A stretch of DNA of 5,535 nt from NCBI GenBank assembly GCA_030044775.1, contig JASICF010000462.1:1-5535 (forward strand), written 5' to 3'. Position 1 is the first letter of the stretch; each line of letters begins with the position of its first letter. Under the pieces are notes generated by a model, which did no database searches, was not told the DNA's origin, and saw only the letters and a list, made by a program, of their open reading frames with translations. A program made the position numbers and the translations under genes. This DNA comes from Candidatus Sulfotelmatobacter sp. Lineage in GTDB: Bacteria > Acidobacteriota > Terriglobia > Terriglobales > Acidobacteriaceae. Positions 1 to 5,535 of this stretch are shown one piece after another.

Positions 1-133
1 TCGCCGACCCGTCCGGGGACGCCTGCCTTGGCTGCCGAAGCGCCGCGGCGGAAAACACAGCAAGCAGAACAAATTCAGCGCATCCCAGATTGCACTCCTG
101 TGCGCGTGCCTGGCTTTTGATGAGCTGATATTC

Positions 134-145
134 ACGAAATTTCGT
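134..145. repeat. 12-bp perfect palindrome abutting the rplU ribosome binding site
   Basis: ACGAAATTTCGT is identical to its reverse complement and ends one base before the TGGAGG Shine-Dalgarno of rplU. It could be an operator for a dimeric regulator. As RNA it has no loop, so it would make only a poor hairpin. A 12-bp palindrome can occur by chance; its position is what makes it notable. No function is claimed. Confidence 0.4.
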
Positions 146-151
146 TGGAGG
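146..151 (+). promoter_or_regulatory. Ribosome binding site of rplU
   Basis: TGGAGG ends 7 bases before the ATG at 159, a strong Shine-Dalgarno match at good spacing. It fixes the rplU start and is the only clear Shine-Dalgarno among the five genes of the window. Confidence 0.85.
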
Positions 152-158
152 CAGACGT

Positions 159-629
159 ATGTACGCGGTGATCCGCGCTGGTGGAAAGCAGTACCGGGTG
201 GCGCCCGGCGATGTGATTCGAGTGGAGAAGCTGGCTACGGGCACCGATGGCCACGTCAACTTTGCGGAAGTGCTTGCCGTCTCCGGCAGCGAGGGGCAAA
301 TCGGCAAGCCCCAGTCGGAAGCGCGTGTCGTAGGCGAAGTCGTGGAGCAGGGACGCAGCCCCAAGGTTCTGGTTTTTCACTACAAGCGGAAGAAGCAATA
401 CAAGAAGCTTCGCGGCCACCGGCAATCGTTCACCGCGGTGCGCATCACCGAAATTAATTTCGACGGCCAAAGCTTCAAGGCTCCCGCACAAGAGAAGAAA
501 CAGGCAAAGCCGAAGAAGGCAAAAGCGGCAAGCGAAGAAGCGGCAACAGAGACGGCACCGAAAAAGGCCGTCGCAAAAAAGAAGTCCGCCCCGAAGAAAG
601 CGGCAACGAAATCCGCAAAAAAGAAGTAG
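159..629 (+). CDS. rplU: 50S ribosomal protein bL21 with a long lysine/alanine-rich C-terminal tail
   Basis: This is bL21, a protein of the large ribosomal subunit that binds 23S rRNA. The fold covers roughly residues 1-106. It opens with the family's typical MYAVIRAGGKQYRV, and the bL21 signature lies at about 73-93 (FHYKRKKQYKKLRGHRQ). The family is usually about 100-105 residues; this one has 156. The extra 50 residues or so are a low-complexity tail, about one third lysine, rich in alanine, with PKKA-type repeats (APKKA at 133-137 and 144-148). It resembles histone H1-like tails and is probably disordered and RNA-binding; that role is inferred. The start is fixed by TGGAGG at 146-151. rpmA follows after 69 bases, the usual rplU-rpmA order, so cotranscription is likely. 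The tail keeps the frame and ends in lysines, so it does not look like a frameshift artefact. Confidence 0.97.
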   Translation: MYAVIRAGGKQYRVAPGDVIRVEKLATGTDGHVNFAEVLAVSGSEGQIGKPQSEARVVGEVVEQGRSPKVLVFHYKRKKQYKKLRGHRQSFTAVRITEINFDGQSFKAPAQEKKQAKPKKAKAASEEAATETAPKKAVAKKKSAPKKAATKSAKKK

Positions 630-667
630 CACTCGCTCGGCGAAACATCGCCTACAAGAACGCAAGA

Positions 668-692
668 ACTGGCAACTGGCCACTGAGAACTG
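668..692 (+). repeat. Period-7 tandem repeat between rplU and rpmA
   Basis: Three and a half copies of a heptamer stand in exact register: ACTGGCA, ACTGGCC, ACTGAGA, then ACTG, starting at 668, 675, 682 and 689. The array ends 6 bases before the rpmA start, and those 6 bases are all T. It therefore fills the place where a Shine-Dalgarno would normally be; the only purine-rich core is GAG at 685-687, inside the third unit. It may be slippage-generated intergenic DNA or a member of a dispersed short repeat family. Which one cannot be told from this window. Confidence 0.6.
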
Positions 693-698
693 TTTTTT

Positions 699-965
699 AT
701 GGCACACAAAAAAGGACAAGGAACATCCAGAAACGGCCGCGACTCCAATTCGCAGCGGCTGGGATTCAAGGCATTCGGCGGGCAGGTCGTTCCTGGAGGC
801 ACGATTATCGTTCGCCAGCGGGGAACGCGCGTGAAACCGGGACTCAATGTTGGCCGCGGCAAAGACGACACGCTCTTCGCCAAGATCACGGGACGCATCA
901 AGTTCCTGAACAAGGGATCGATGGGCAAGTTTGTAATGGTCGAACCCGTAGAAGTCGCGAAGTAG
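699..965 (+). CDS. rpmA: 50S ribosomal protein bL27
   Basis: bL27 belongs to the large subunit. Its flexible N-terminus reaches towards the peptidyl transferase centre and helps place tRNA (family knowledge). The 88-residue length is normal. The N-terminus MAHKKGQGTSRNGRDS matches the family and begins directly at the mature form, without the extra N-terminal segment that Firmicutes cleave off. The family signature spans residues 34-48: G, then RQRG at 39-42, then G48; the usual HPG is KPG here (46-48). Upstream there is no real Shine-Dalgarno: a heptamer repeat and six T's precede the ATG, and GAG at 685-687 is 11 bases away. The start is secure because the conserved N-terminus begins exactly there. 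It is probably cotranscribed with rplU, giving bL21 and bL27 together; a hairpin terminator follows 49 bases after the stop. Confidence 0.97.
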   Translation: MAHKKGQGTSRNGRDSNSQRLGFKAFGGQVVPGGTIIVRQRGTRVKPGLNVGRGKDDTLFAKITGRIKFLNKGSMGKFVMVEPVEVAK

Positions 966-1014
966 GCGTTTCGCGCCCGGAAATTCGGTGTTTCGATAAA
1001 TGGACGCGCCGCAC

Positions 1015-1046
1015 GGCCTCGCCTTTGGGACGAGGCCTTTACTTTT
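1015..1046 (+). terminator. Rho-independent terminator or attenuator after rpmA
   Basis: GGCCTCG (1015-1021) pairs perfectly with CGAGGCC (1031-1037) around a 9-base loop. The stem is directly followed by a T-rich run, TTTACTTTT (1038-1046), the usual form of an intrinsic terminator. It lies 49 bases after the rpmA stop and ends 21 bases before the obgE start. It may close the rplU-rpmA transcript fully. Since little room remains for an obgE promoter, partial read-through into obgE seems as likely. The stem is only 7 bp and the T run is broken by A and C, so strength is uncertain. Confidence 0.65.
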
Positions 1047-1067
1047 GCCCGCATCTGATCCGCACGC

Positions 1068-2114
1068 ATGTTCATTGACGAGGCTAAAATTCGCGTAAGC
1101 GCCGGCGACGGCGGAAACGGCTGCATGGCCTTCCGCCGCGAGAAATTCGTTCCCCGCGGCGGTCCCTCTGGCGGCGACGGCGGCAAAGGCGGCGATGTCA
1201 TCATGGAATCCAGCGAGCGCCACAACACGCTCGTGCATTTTCGCTTCAATCCCGAATACAAAGCTGAACGCGGCCGCCACGGTGAAGGCTCGAACAAAAC
1301 CGGCCGCGAGGGCGCCGACGTAATTTTGAAAGTCCCTGTCGGCACGATCGTCTACGACGAAGAAACCGGCGAGAAGGTATTCGATTTCTCCGCCGCCGAT
1401 CAGCGAGTCATCATTGCGCGCGGCGGTCGTGGTGGACGCGGCAATGCGCAATTTGCAACCTCTGTGCACCAGGCTCCGCGCCAGTGCGAACCGGGCCGCC
1501 CCGGCGAAGAGCATGCTTATCGTCTCGAACTCAAGCTGCTCGCCGATGTTGGACTGATCGGCTACCCGAATGTCGGGAAATCGACTTTAATCTCCCGCAT
1601 CTCTGCTGCTCGGCCAAAAATTGCCGATTATCCTTTCACAACTCTCGAGCCGAATCTTGGCGTGGTTGCAGTGGGAGACGCCAAGGATGAAATCAGCTTC
1701 GTCGTTGCCGATATCCCTGGATTGATTGAAGGAGCTCACACTGGTTCAGGTCTGGGTACGCAATTCCTGCGGCACATCGAACGCACTCGCCTGTTGGTTC
1801 ACCTGGTCGACGTCTCCGACGCGAGTGGTCGCCCCGACGTCGTGAAAGATGTGGACGTAATCCTCGGCGAACTGGCCAGCTTCGGCGCCGGACTCGAAAA
1901 CAAGCCCATGATTATGGTCGCGTCAAAGATTGATGTGGCCAATAAAAACAAACTCGCTGCTCTCACACGCTATTGCAAGAAGCACAAACTCAAGCTGTAT
2001 GAAATTTCGGCCGTGACTGGCAAAGGAATTGACGAATTGAAGTACGCGATCGCCAAAAAAGTGGATCGCTTGCGAGCTCCGGAAAGCACGCAAGCGGACC
2101 CTCAAAGCGCTTGA
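1068..2114 (+). CDS. obgE: Obg/CgtA GTPase of 50S ribosome assembly
   Basis: Obg proteins are essential GTPases that bind the pre-50S particle, act late in its assembly and link growth to the guanine nucleotide and ppGpp state (family knowledge). Residues 1-158 form the glycine-rich Obg domain, with AFRREKFVPRGGPSGGDGG at 21-39. The G domain follows: G1 GYPNVGKS 165-172, switch I with YPFTT 188-192, G3 DIPG 215-218, G5 ISA 313-315. The G4 box reads SKID (286-289), with Ser in place of the usual Asn of NKxD. The length of 348 fits the short form without the extra C-terminal Obg domain. The start is forced: the family N-terminus MFIDEAKI begins here and an in-frame TGA lies at 1056-1058. No Shine-Dalgarno precedes it. 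It completes the widespread rplU-rpmA-obgE cluster. The nadD or rsfS genes often found next are absent; the next gene is convergent. Confidence 0.97.
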   Translation: MFIDEAKIRVSAGDGGNGCMAFRREKFVPRGGPSGGDGGKGGDVIMESSERHNTLVHFRFNPEYKAERGRHGEGSNKTGREGADVILKVPVGTIVYDEETGEKVFDFSAADQRVIIARGGRGGRGNAQFATSVHQAPRQCEPGRPGEEHAYRLELKLLADVGLIGYPNVGKSTLISRISAARPKIADYPFTTLEPNLGVVAVGDAKDEISFVVADIPGLIEGAHTGSGLGTQFLRHIERTRLLVHLVDVSDASGRPDVVKDVDVILGELASFGAGLENKPMIMVASKIDVANKNKLAALTRYCKKHKLKLYEISAVTGKGIDELKYAIAKKVDRLRAPESTQADPQSA

Positions 2115-2172
2115 TCAGCTTTTCCCCGATTCCAATCCTGAAGTAACACGCAATCAGATCGGCAGACCCACC
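2115..2172. other. Convergent junction between obgE and the kinase gene
   Basis: Only 58 bases separate the obgE stop from the kinase stop on the other strand. The best stems I found are weak: AAAGC/GCTTT (2104-2108 with 2118-2122), which overlaps the obgE stop and is AT-rich, and CCCA/TGGG (2167-2170 with 2178-2181). Neither is a convincing terminator, so the two transcripts may overlap at their 3' ends. Confidence 0.5.
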
Positions 2173-4440
2173 TTAGCTGGGCAGTTGCGACCCGTGCTGA
2201 AATCGATATTGAAGAATCTTGGCCGCGAGCGCCGGAGGCATTTCCTCGTGCTCCGCCCGCACAGTTCGCACGACTTCTCCGCGACAAACAACTTCGGTTG
2301 GCGAAAGGCCGGCGATCTCGGAGGGTAGCACCAGATTGATCTCCAGAACGACATTCGGCTGCAAGGCGCTTTCGGCCTGGAACAGCAGGCCGGAACGGCT
2401 GATGTTGCGGGTTTGCCCCTCGTGCCACTGCTCCTCGTCGACCTTCCGGTACTTCAGCGGCAAGCGGAGCTGGAAGCGCTTGGCGCGGGACAATGGCAAT
2501 TGCTGAGCTTGCGTAGCGTAAGCAGTACGAACCGGCATAGTGACCTCCTGCATCGGTCGGGTGGAATCGAGCACCTCGCGCACGCGATTTTTCAGCTCGC
2601 GAAGCGTGAATGGTTTCTGCAGCAACCGCACGCCGTCATCCAGCGTGCCATCTTTCCCGATCACGTTTTCCGTGTAACCGGACATATAGAGAACTTTCGT
2701 ATTTGGGCGGATTTCCGTAATCCGCTGCGCCAGCTCGCGTCCGTTCATTCCGGGCATGATGACATCGGTGAGCAGCAGATGAATCACTCCTTCATGTGCC
2801 ACGGCAACCTGGACGGCAACCGCGCCATCCGCCGCCTCTATTACTCGATATCCCTGTTTCTCGAGGAACTGCCGGGCGAGATATCGCAAGTTGGCTTCAT
2901 CTTCGACCAGAAGAATGGTCTCGGTTCCGGGCTCGGTCGAGGTAACCGCTGGCGCTGCGGCGGGCTGCTCGGGCATCTCGTGAATATCGGCGACGCGCGG
3001 GAAATAGATTCTGAACGTAGTACCTTTGCCCGGGTCGCTATCCACCCAGATATACCCTCCGCTCTGCTTCACGATTCCATAAACGGTAGAGAGTCCGAGG
3101 CCGGTTCCCTTGGGACCCTTGGTCGTAAAAAAGGGTTCGAAAATATGCGATTTGGTTTCCGAATCCATACCCGCGCCGGTGTCGGTGATCGAGAGCATCA
3201 CATAGTTTCCCGGCTTGAGCGGGGCCTGGAAACGGGCGTGTTCCTCGTCGAGGGTTACGTTGGATGTCTCGATTGTTAATTTCCCCCCCGAGGGCATCGC
3301 GTCGCGCGCGTTGACGGCGAGGTTCATGATGACCTGCTCGATCTGCCCAGCGTCGGCGCGCACCGAGCCAAGCTCGTTGGCCGCGGCCAGCACGAGATCG
3401 ATATCCTCGCCGATCATGCGCCGGAGCATTTTCAGGTTTTCGGTGACCACGCCGTTGAGATCGAGAATCTTCGGAGCCAGCATCTGCTTGCGGCTGAAGG
3501 CGAGCAGTTGGCGGGTCAACGAAGAAGCTCGCCCGGCGGCGCTGGCAATCTCCTGCGCGGGGGCCCGCAACTCCGGTTCGGGGCCGAGGCGGTCTTGCAG
3601 GAACTCCGCGTACCCGGAAATCACCATGAGCAGGTTATTGAAATCGTGCGCGATGCCGCCCGCCAGGCGGCCGACGGCTTCCATTTTTTGCGACTGTTGC
3701 AGTTGCTGCTCCAGCAAGCGCCGCTCCGTCACATCTTCCGCGAATAGTTCGAAGGTTTTCGAATGGCCGCCGTTCAGCACCGTTCTGCCGGAAATGCGGG
3801 CCTGGGTGAGCGCGCCGTTTTTCCGCTTCCACTGCACAATCAGTCCATTGAACGGGACCGAGGTGCGCAGCCGGTCTGCCAATTCGAACCAGTGCTGGGC
3901 GTCGTCGTAGAGGGTTCCCAGATGCGAGCCCACCAACTCGCCAGGCGAAGAATATCCCAGCATCGAAAGCAGCGCCGGATTCGCATCCAGAAGTTTTCCG
4001 GCAGAATCACAGCGGCAGATTCCGTAAGGAGCATTGGTCACCAGCGAGCGAAAATTCATCTCGGAGCGCCGCAGTTTTTCCTGAGCCACACGCAGAGCCC
4101 CGTTCATCCAGCAGATCAGAATCGCTAGAAGGACGAACAGCGAAAGCCGGATCATGGTCGAACGAAACTGCGCCGGCGTCTGATTCGTGGAAAACGAGAA
4201 GTAGGCGCTCACGGTCAGCGCGAACGCCGTGGCCACCAGGCCGGGTTTCCATCCTCCGTACCATGCGCTGACCATTACCGCGACGGCAAAAACGGCGAGC
4301 CGGCTTTCCGCGATATTGGGCAACAGCAGTGCCGGGATCAGAGCGAGAGTCGTGCTGAGGACGGCAACGCCATACCGCAGAACTGGCGCACGTGCAGGCG
4401 GTATGCGAAGTAGGGGGAGGGTTACCCGCATGTGCTTCAT
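2173..4440 (-). CDS. Membrane hybrid sensor histidine kinase: PAS, HisKA, HATPase, receiver, PilZ
   Basis: Probable inner-membrane kinase that autophosphorylates a histidine, passes the phosphate to its own receiver, and carries a likely c-di-GMP-binding domain. Domains in the 755-residue form: four hydrophobic helices at about 22-114, like the KdpD-type (DUF4118-like) membrane sensor; PAS at about 124-237, ending in EDVTERR; HisKA with H265 in GGIAHDFNNLL; N box with N373 and N377; G boxes DTGAGM 420-425 and GTGLGLS 445-451; F box IFEPFF 433-438; receiver at about 507-625 with D514, phosphoacceptor D559, S587 and K609; PilZ at about 652-748 with RFQLR (655-659) and NISRSG (679-684), matching RxxxR and [D/N]xSxxG. 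The core resembles CckA. The start is uncertain: ATG 4440 is chosen because it lies close before the first helix; 4431 (752 residues) and 4548 (791) are possible, and none has a good Shine-Dalgarno. No partner regulator is adjacent, so its signal and output are unknown. Confidence 0.93.
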   Translation of the reverse strand: MKHMRVTLPLLRIPPARAPVLRYGVAVLSTTLALIPALLLPNIAESRLAVFAVAVMVSAWYGGWKPGLVATAFALTVSAYFSFSTNQTPAQFRSTMIRLSLFVLLAILICWMNGALRVAQEKLRRSEMNFRSLVTNAPYGICRCDSAGKLLDANPALLSMLGYSSPGELVGSHLGTLYDDAQHWFELADRLRTSVPFNGLIVQWKRKNGALTQARISGRTVLNGGHSKTFELFAEDVTERRLLEQQLQQSQKMEAVGRLAGGIAHDFNNLLMVISGYAEFLQDRLGPEPELRAPAQEIASAAGRASSLTRQLLAFSRKQMLAPKILDLNGVVTENLKMLRRMIGEDIDLVLAAANELGSVRADAGQIEQVIMNLAVNARDAMPSGGKLTIETSNVTLDEEHARFQAPLKPGNYVMLSITDTGAGMDSETKSHIFEPFFTTKGPKGTGLGLSTVYGIVKQSGGYIWVDSDPGKGTTFRIYFPRVADIHEMPEQPAAAPAVTSTEPGTETILLVEDEANLRYLARQFLEKQGYRVIEAADGAVAVQVAVAHEGVIHLLLTDVIMPGMNGRELAQRITEIRPNTKVLYMSGYTENVIGKDGTLDDGVRLLQKPFTLRELKNRVREVLDSTRPMQEVTMPVRTAYATQAQQLPLSRAKRFQLRLPLKYRKVDEEQWHEGQTRNISRSGLLFQAESALQPNVVLEINLVLPSEIAGLSPTEVVCRGEVVRTVRAEHEEMPPALAAKILQYRFQHGSQLPS

Positions 4441-4566
4441 GCTATTGCTGGTTTGTTGGATGCGCGAGATTACAGGAGTGCATTCCGAATTCCCGGGCGG
4501 GTGCTTATCTCGGCACTGTGGCAGCGGCCAACCAGACGCGGCATTCATGCACGTCCGGCCAATGTA

Positions 4567-4587
4567 CGGTTTTTGACGGCATAACCG
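4567..4587. repeat. Inverted repeat over the -35 box of the transporter promoter
   Basis: CGGTT (4567-4571) and AACCG (4583-4587) form a perfect 5-bp inverted repeat 11 bases apart that encloses TTGACG. The placement would suit a repressor operator that blocks polymerase. The arms are short, so chance is a real alternative. Confidence 0.25.
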
Positions 4588-4601
4588 AGCTTTGCCATCA
4601 T
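4573..4601 (+). promoter_or_regulatory. Predicted sigma-70-type promoter for the TauE/SafE gene
   Basis: TTGACG (4573-4578, five of six consensus bases) and CATCAT (4596-4601, four of six) stand exactly 17 bases apart. This predicts a transcript start near 4608 and a leader of about 56 bases before the ATG at 4664. It is the best promoter match I found in the 223-base divergent region (4441-4663). I found no equally good promoter for the kinase on the other strand. Confidence 0.45.
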
Positions 4602-4663
4602 GGATGCGGCGAACTCTGTAGTGCGGTGATTCGCTGCGGTGTAATTGTCATCCAACCCATTGC

Positions 4664-5535
4664 ATGCAATATTCCTACAGCTTCGTGCTGCTGTTGTTTG
4701 CGGCCGCTTCTTTCGCGGGGTTACTGGGTGCTCTGCTCGGCGTCGGCGGAGGGATTTTTCTGGTTCCAGCCATGGTTCTGGTGTTCCATCTCCCGATGAA
4801 GATTGCGGTTGCCGTCAGTGTGGTATCGGTGATCGCGACCTCGAATGCCGGCGGCTCTTCCTACGTGGATCAGAAAATCACCAACCTTCGGCTGGGAATG
4901 TTTCTCGAAATTTTCACCACGATCGGAGCGCTCTCCGGCAGCGTGCTGGCGCTTTACCTGCACGATTGGACGATGCAACTGATTTTCGCAGCCATGCTCG
5001 GGTACATGGCATATGCCGCTTTCGCGACGCGCAATCTGGACGATCAACGCATCGCCTCGGGAGGGTTCGCCCGGGCGAAGCCCGATCGCTTTGCCCGCTG
5101 GTTCAAACTCCGCGGCGATTATTATGACGAGGCTGCCAACCGTGATGTGCAATACGTGGTAAACGGAGTGCCGGCCGGCGCTTCGATCGCTTATCTCGCC
5201 GGCATGGCCTCCGGACTGCTGGGGGTGGGCGGCGGGGTGCTGAAGGTTTCTGCTATGAACCGGTATATGAACGTGCCCATGAAAGCGGCGGTTGGAACCA
5301 GCAAGTTGATGATCGGCGTAACCGCAGCCGTCAGCTCTATTCTTTTTTTTCTTGCCGGCTTGATTCATTTCACGGTGGTTGGGCCGGTAGCGGTCGGGAC
5401 AACTGCCGGCGCGACGGCCGGGACTTTCATCATGAACCGATTGCACAGCGCGTGGCTGAAATCCCTGTTTTCCGTTTTGATGTTGTATCTGGCATATGAA
5501 ATGTTGGTGAAGGGGCTCGATACCGGCTTTCATTT
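4664..5535 (+). CDS. TauE/SafE-family membrane transporter, 3' end outside the window
   Basis: Polytopic inner-membrane protein of the TauE/SafE (old DUF81) family, whose studied members export sulfite, sulfoacetate or related organic anions; the substrate here cannot be told. 290 residues are visible and the frame is still open at the edge; family length suggests little is missing. It shows the family's internal duplication: LLGVGGGIFLVP near residues 24-35 and LLGVGGGVLKV at 185-195, each at the end of a first helix in its half. About eight hydrophobic segments are visible (roughly 5-41, 46-61, 77-99, 103-122, 170-190, 206-232, 234-255, 264-284). A charged loop of about 45 residues (123-168) joins the halves. 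The second glycine motif continues KVSAMNR where the first has LVPAM. The start is the ATG at 4664: an in-frame TAG lies at 4619-4621 and no other ATG comes between. No Shine-Dalgarno is visible. It is divergent from the kinase gene. Confidence 0.9.
   Translation, partial: MQYSYSFVLLLFAAASFAGLLGALLGVGGGIFLVPAMVLVFHLPMKIAVAVSVVSVIATSNAGGSSYVDQKITNLRLGMFLEIFTTIGALSGSVLALYLHDWTMQLIFAAMLGYMAYAAFATRNLDDQRIASGGFARAKPDRFARWFKLRGDYYDEAANRDVQYVVNGVPAGASIAYLAGMASGLLGVGGGVLKVSAMNRYMNVPMKAAVGTSKLMIGVTAAVSSILFFLAGLIHFTVVGPVAVGTTAGATAGTFIMNRLHSAWLKSLFSVLMLYLAYEMLVKGLDTGFH

Larger units (their letters stand above)
1..158 (+). other. Leader region upstream of rplU, no supported gene
   Basis: No gene can be supported here. 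Two forward frames are open from the left edge: frame 1 ends at a TGA at 118-120 and frame 2 runs on into rplU. Neither translation resembles a protein I recognise, so the tail of an upstream gene is possible but unproven. A small hairpin can form at 91-104 (GCAC, loop TCCT, GTGC, plus one wobble pair). I looked for a -35/-10 pair and found none convincing: TTGCAC at 90-95 has no good -10 about 17 bases later. The stretch most likely holds the 5' untranslated region of the rplU-rpmA transcript, with its promoter within it or further left. Confidence 0.4.

Noticed and set aside
1..120. C-terminal end of an upstream gene in frame 1, ending at TGA 118-120
   Set aside because: Only 39 codons are visible and their translation resembles nothing I recognise; frame 2 is open as well, so an open frame carries no weight here.
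639..652. Hairpin GGCGA/TCGCC after rplU as a terminator
   Set aside because: The stem is 5 bp and no T run follows, so it would not end transcription between rplU and rpmA.
380..1345. Second long - strand open frame, 321 codons
   Set aside because: It is also antisense to rplU-rpmA-obgE, in another frame, with no recognisable domain; phenylalanine-rich stretches reflect the AAG/AAA lysine codons on the coding strand.
132..1514. Open frame of 460 codons on the - strand across rplU, rpmA and the start of obgE
   Set aside because: It lies antisense to three conserved genes, its translation is low-complexity (Ala, Phe, Cys and Arg runs mirroring the lysine tail codons) and it matches no family. 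It is a by-product of GC-rich codon use.
2413..3910. Two overlapping + strand open frames (288 and 231 codons) inside the kinase gene
   Set aside because: The opposite strand encodes intact HisKA, HATPase, receiver and PilZ motifs over the same bases; the + strand translations show no family features.
4487..4497. Adjacent EcoRI and SmaI sites (GAATTC overlapping CCCGGG), like a cloning polylinker
   Set aside because: Only 11 bases match and the flanking sequence does not continue as a vector; chance overlap of two palindromes in GC-rich DNA.
4441..4548. N-terminal extension of the kinase by 36 residues
   Set aside because: The segment is polar, has no features and no ribosome binding site; starting at 4440 places the first membrane helix near the N-terminus. 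It cannot be excluded outright.
4721..5533. - strand open frame of 270 codons over the transporter
   Set aside because: It is rich in His, Arg and Gln and unlike any family, while the + strand gives a complete TauE/SafE pattern with two glycine motifs.

Overview
The window comes from a moderately GC-rich bacterial chromosome. It carries the conserved ribosomal/GTPase block rplU-rpmA-obgE on the + strand, a large hybrid sensor histidine kinase on the - strand, and a divergent TauE/SafE-type membrane transporter on the + strand that runs off the right edge. The style fits Acidobacteriota: a kinase with a four-helix membrane sensor, a CckA-like core and a PilZ domain, a lysine/alanine-rich tail on bL21, and a short heptamer repeat between genes. 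This assignment is an inference from gene style, not from a marker comparison.

Layout. Bases 1-158 are a leader without a recognisable gene; a 12-bp perfect palindrome sits directly against a good Shine-Dalgarno. rplU (159-629) and rpmA (699-965) encode the neighbouring 50S proteins bL21 and bL27. Between them lies a period-7 repeat that reaches to within 6 bases of the rpmA start. A hairpin with a T-rich tail (1015-1046) follows rpmA and lies only 21 bases before obgE (1068-2114). obgE encodes the Obg/CgtA GTPase of 50S assembly. It is read here without a Shine-Dalgarno, and its G4 box is SKID instead of NKxD.

obgE converges with the kinase gene (2173-4440, - strand) across 58 bases with no clear terminator. 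The kinase runs: four membrane helices, PAS, HisKA/HATPase, receiver, PilZ. All catalytic residues look intact, so one polypeptide appears to combine phosphorelay chemistry with a probable c-di-GMP-binding module. A 223-base divergent region separates it from the transporter (4664 to beyond the window) and holds a plausible sigma-70-type promoter for the transporter, with an inverted repeat over its -35 box.

The first three genes serve 50S ribosome biogenesis. The kinase and the transporter look like independent accessory genes; nothing in the sequence ties the kinase to the transporter beyond their divergent arrangement. I see no tRNA, rRNA, CRISPR array, insertion sequence or phage gene, and no clear new multi-gene system. 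The kinase-receiver-PilZ fusion and the rpmA-obgE hairpin are the points most worth a second look.
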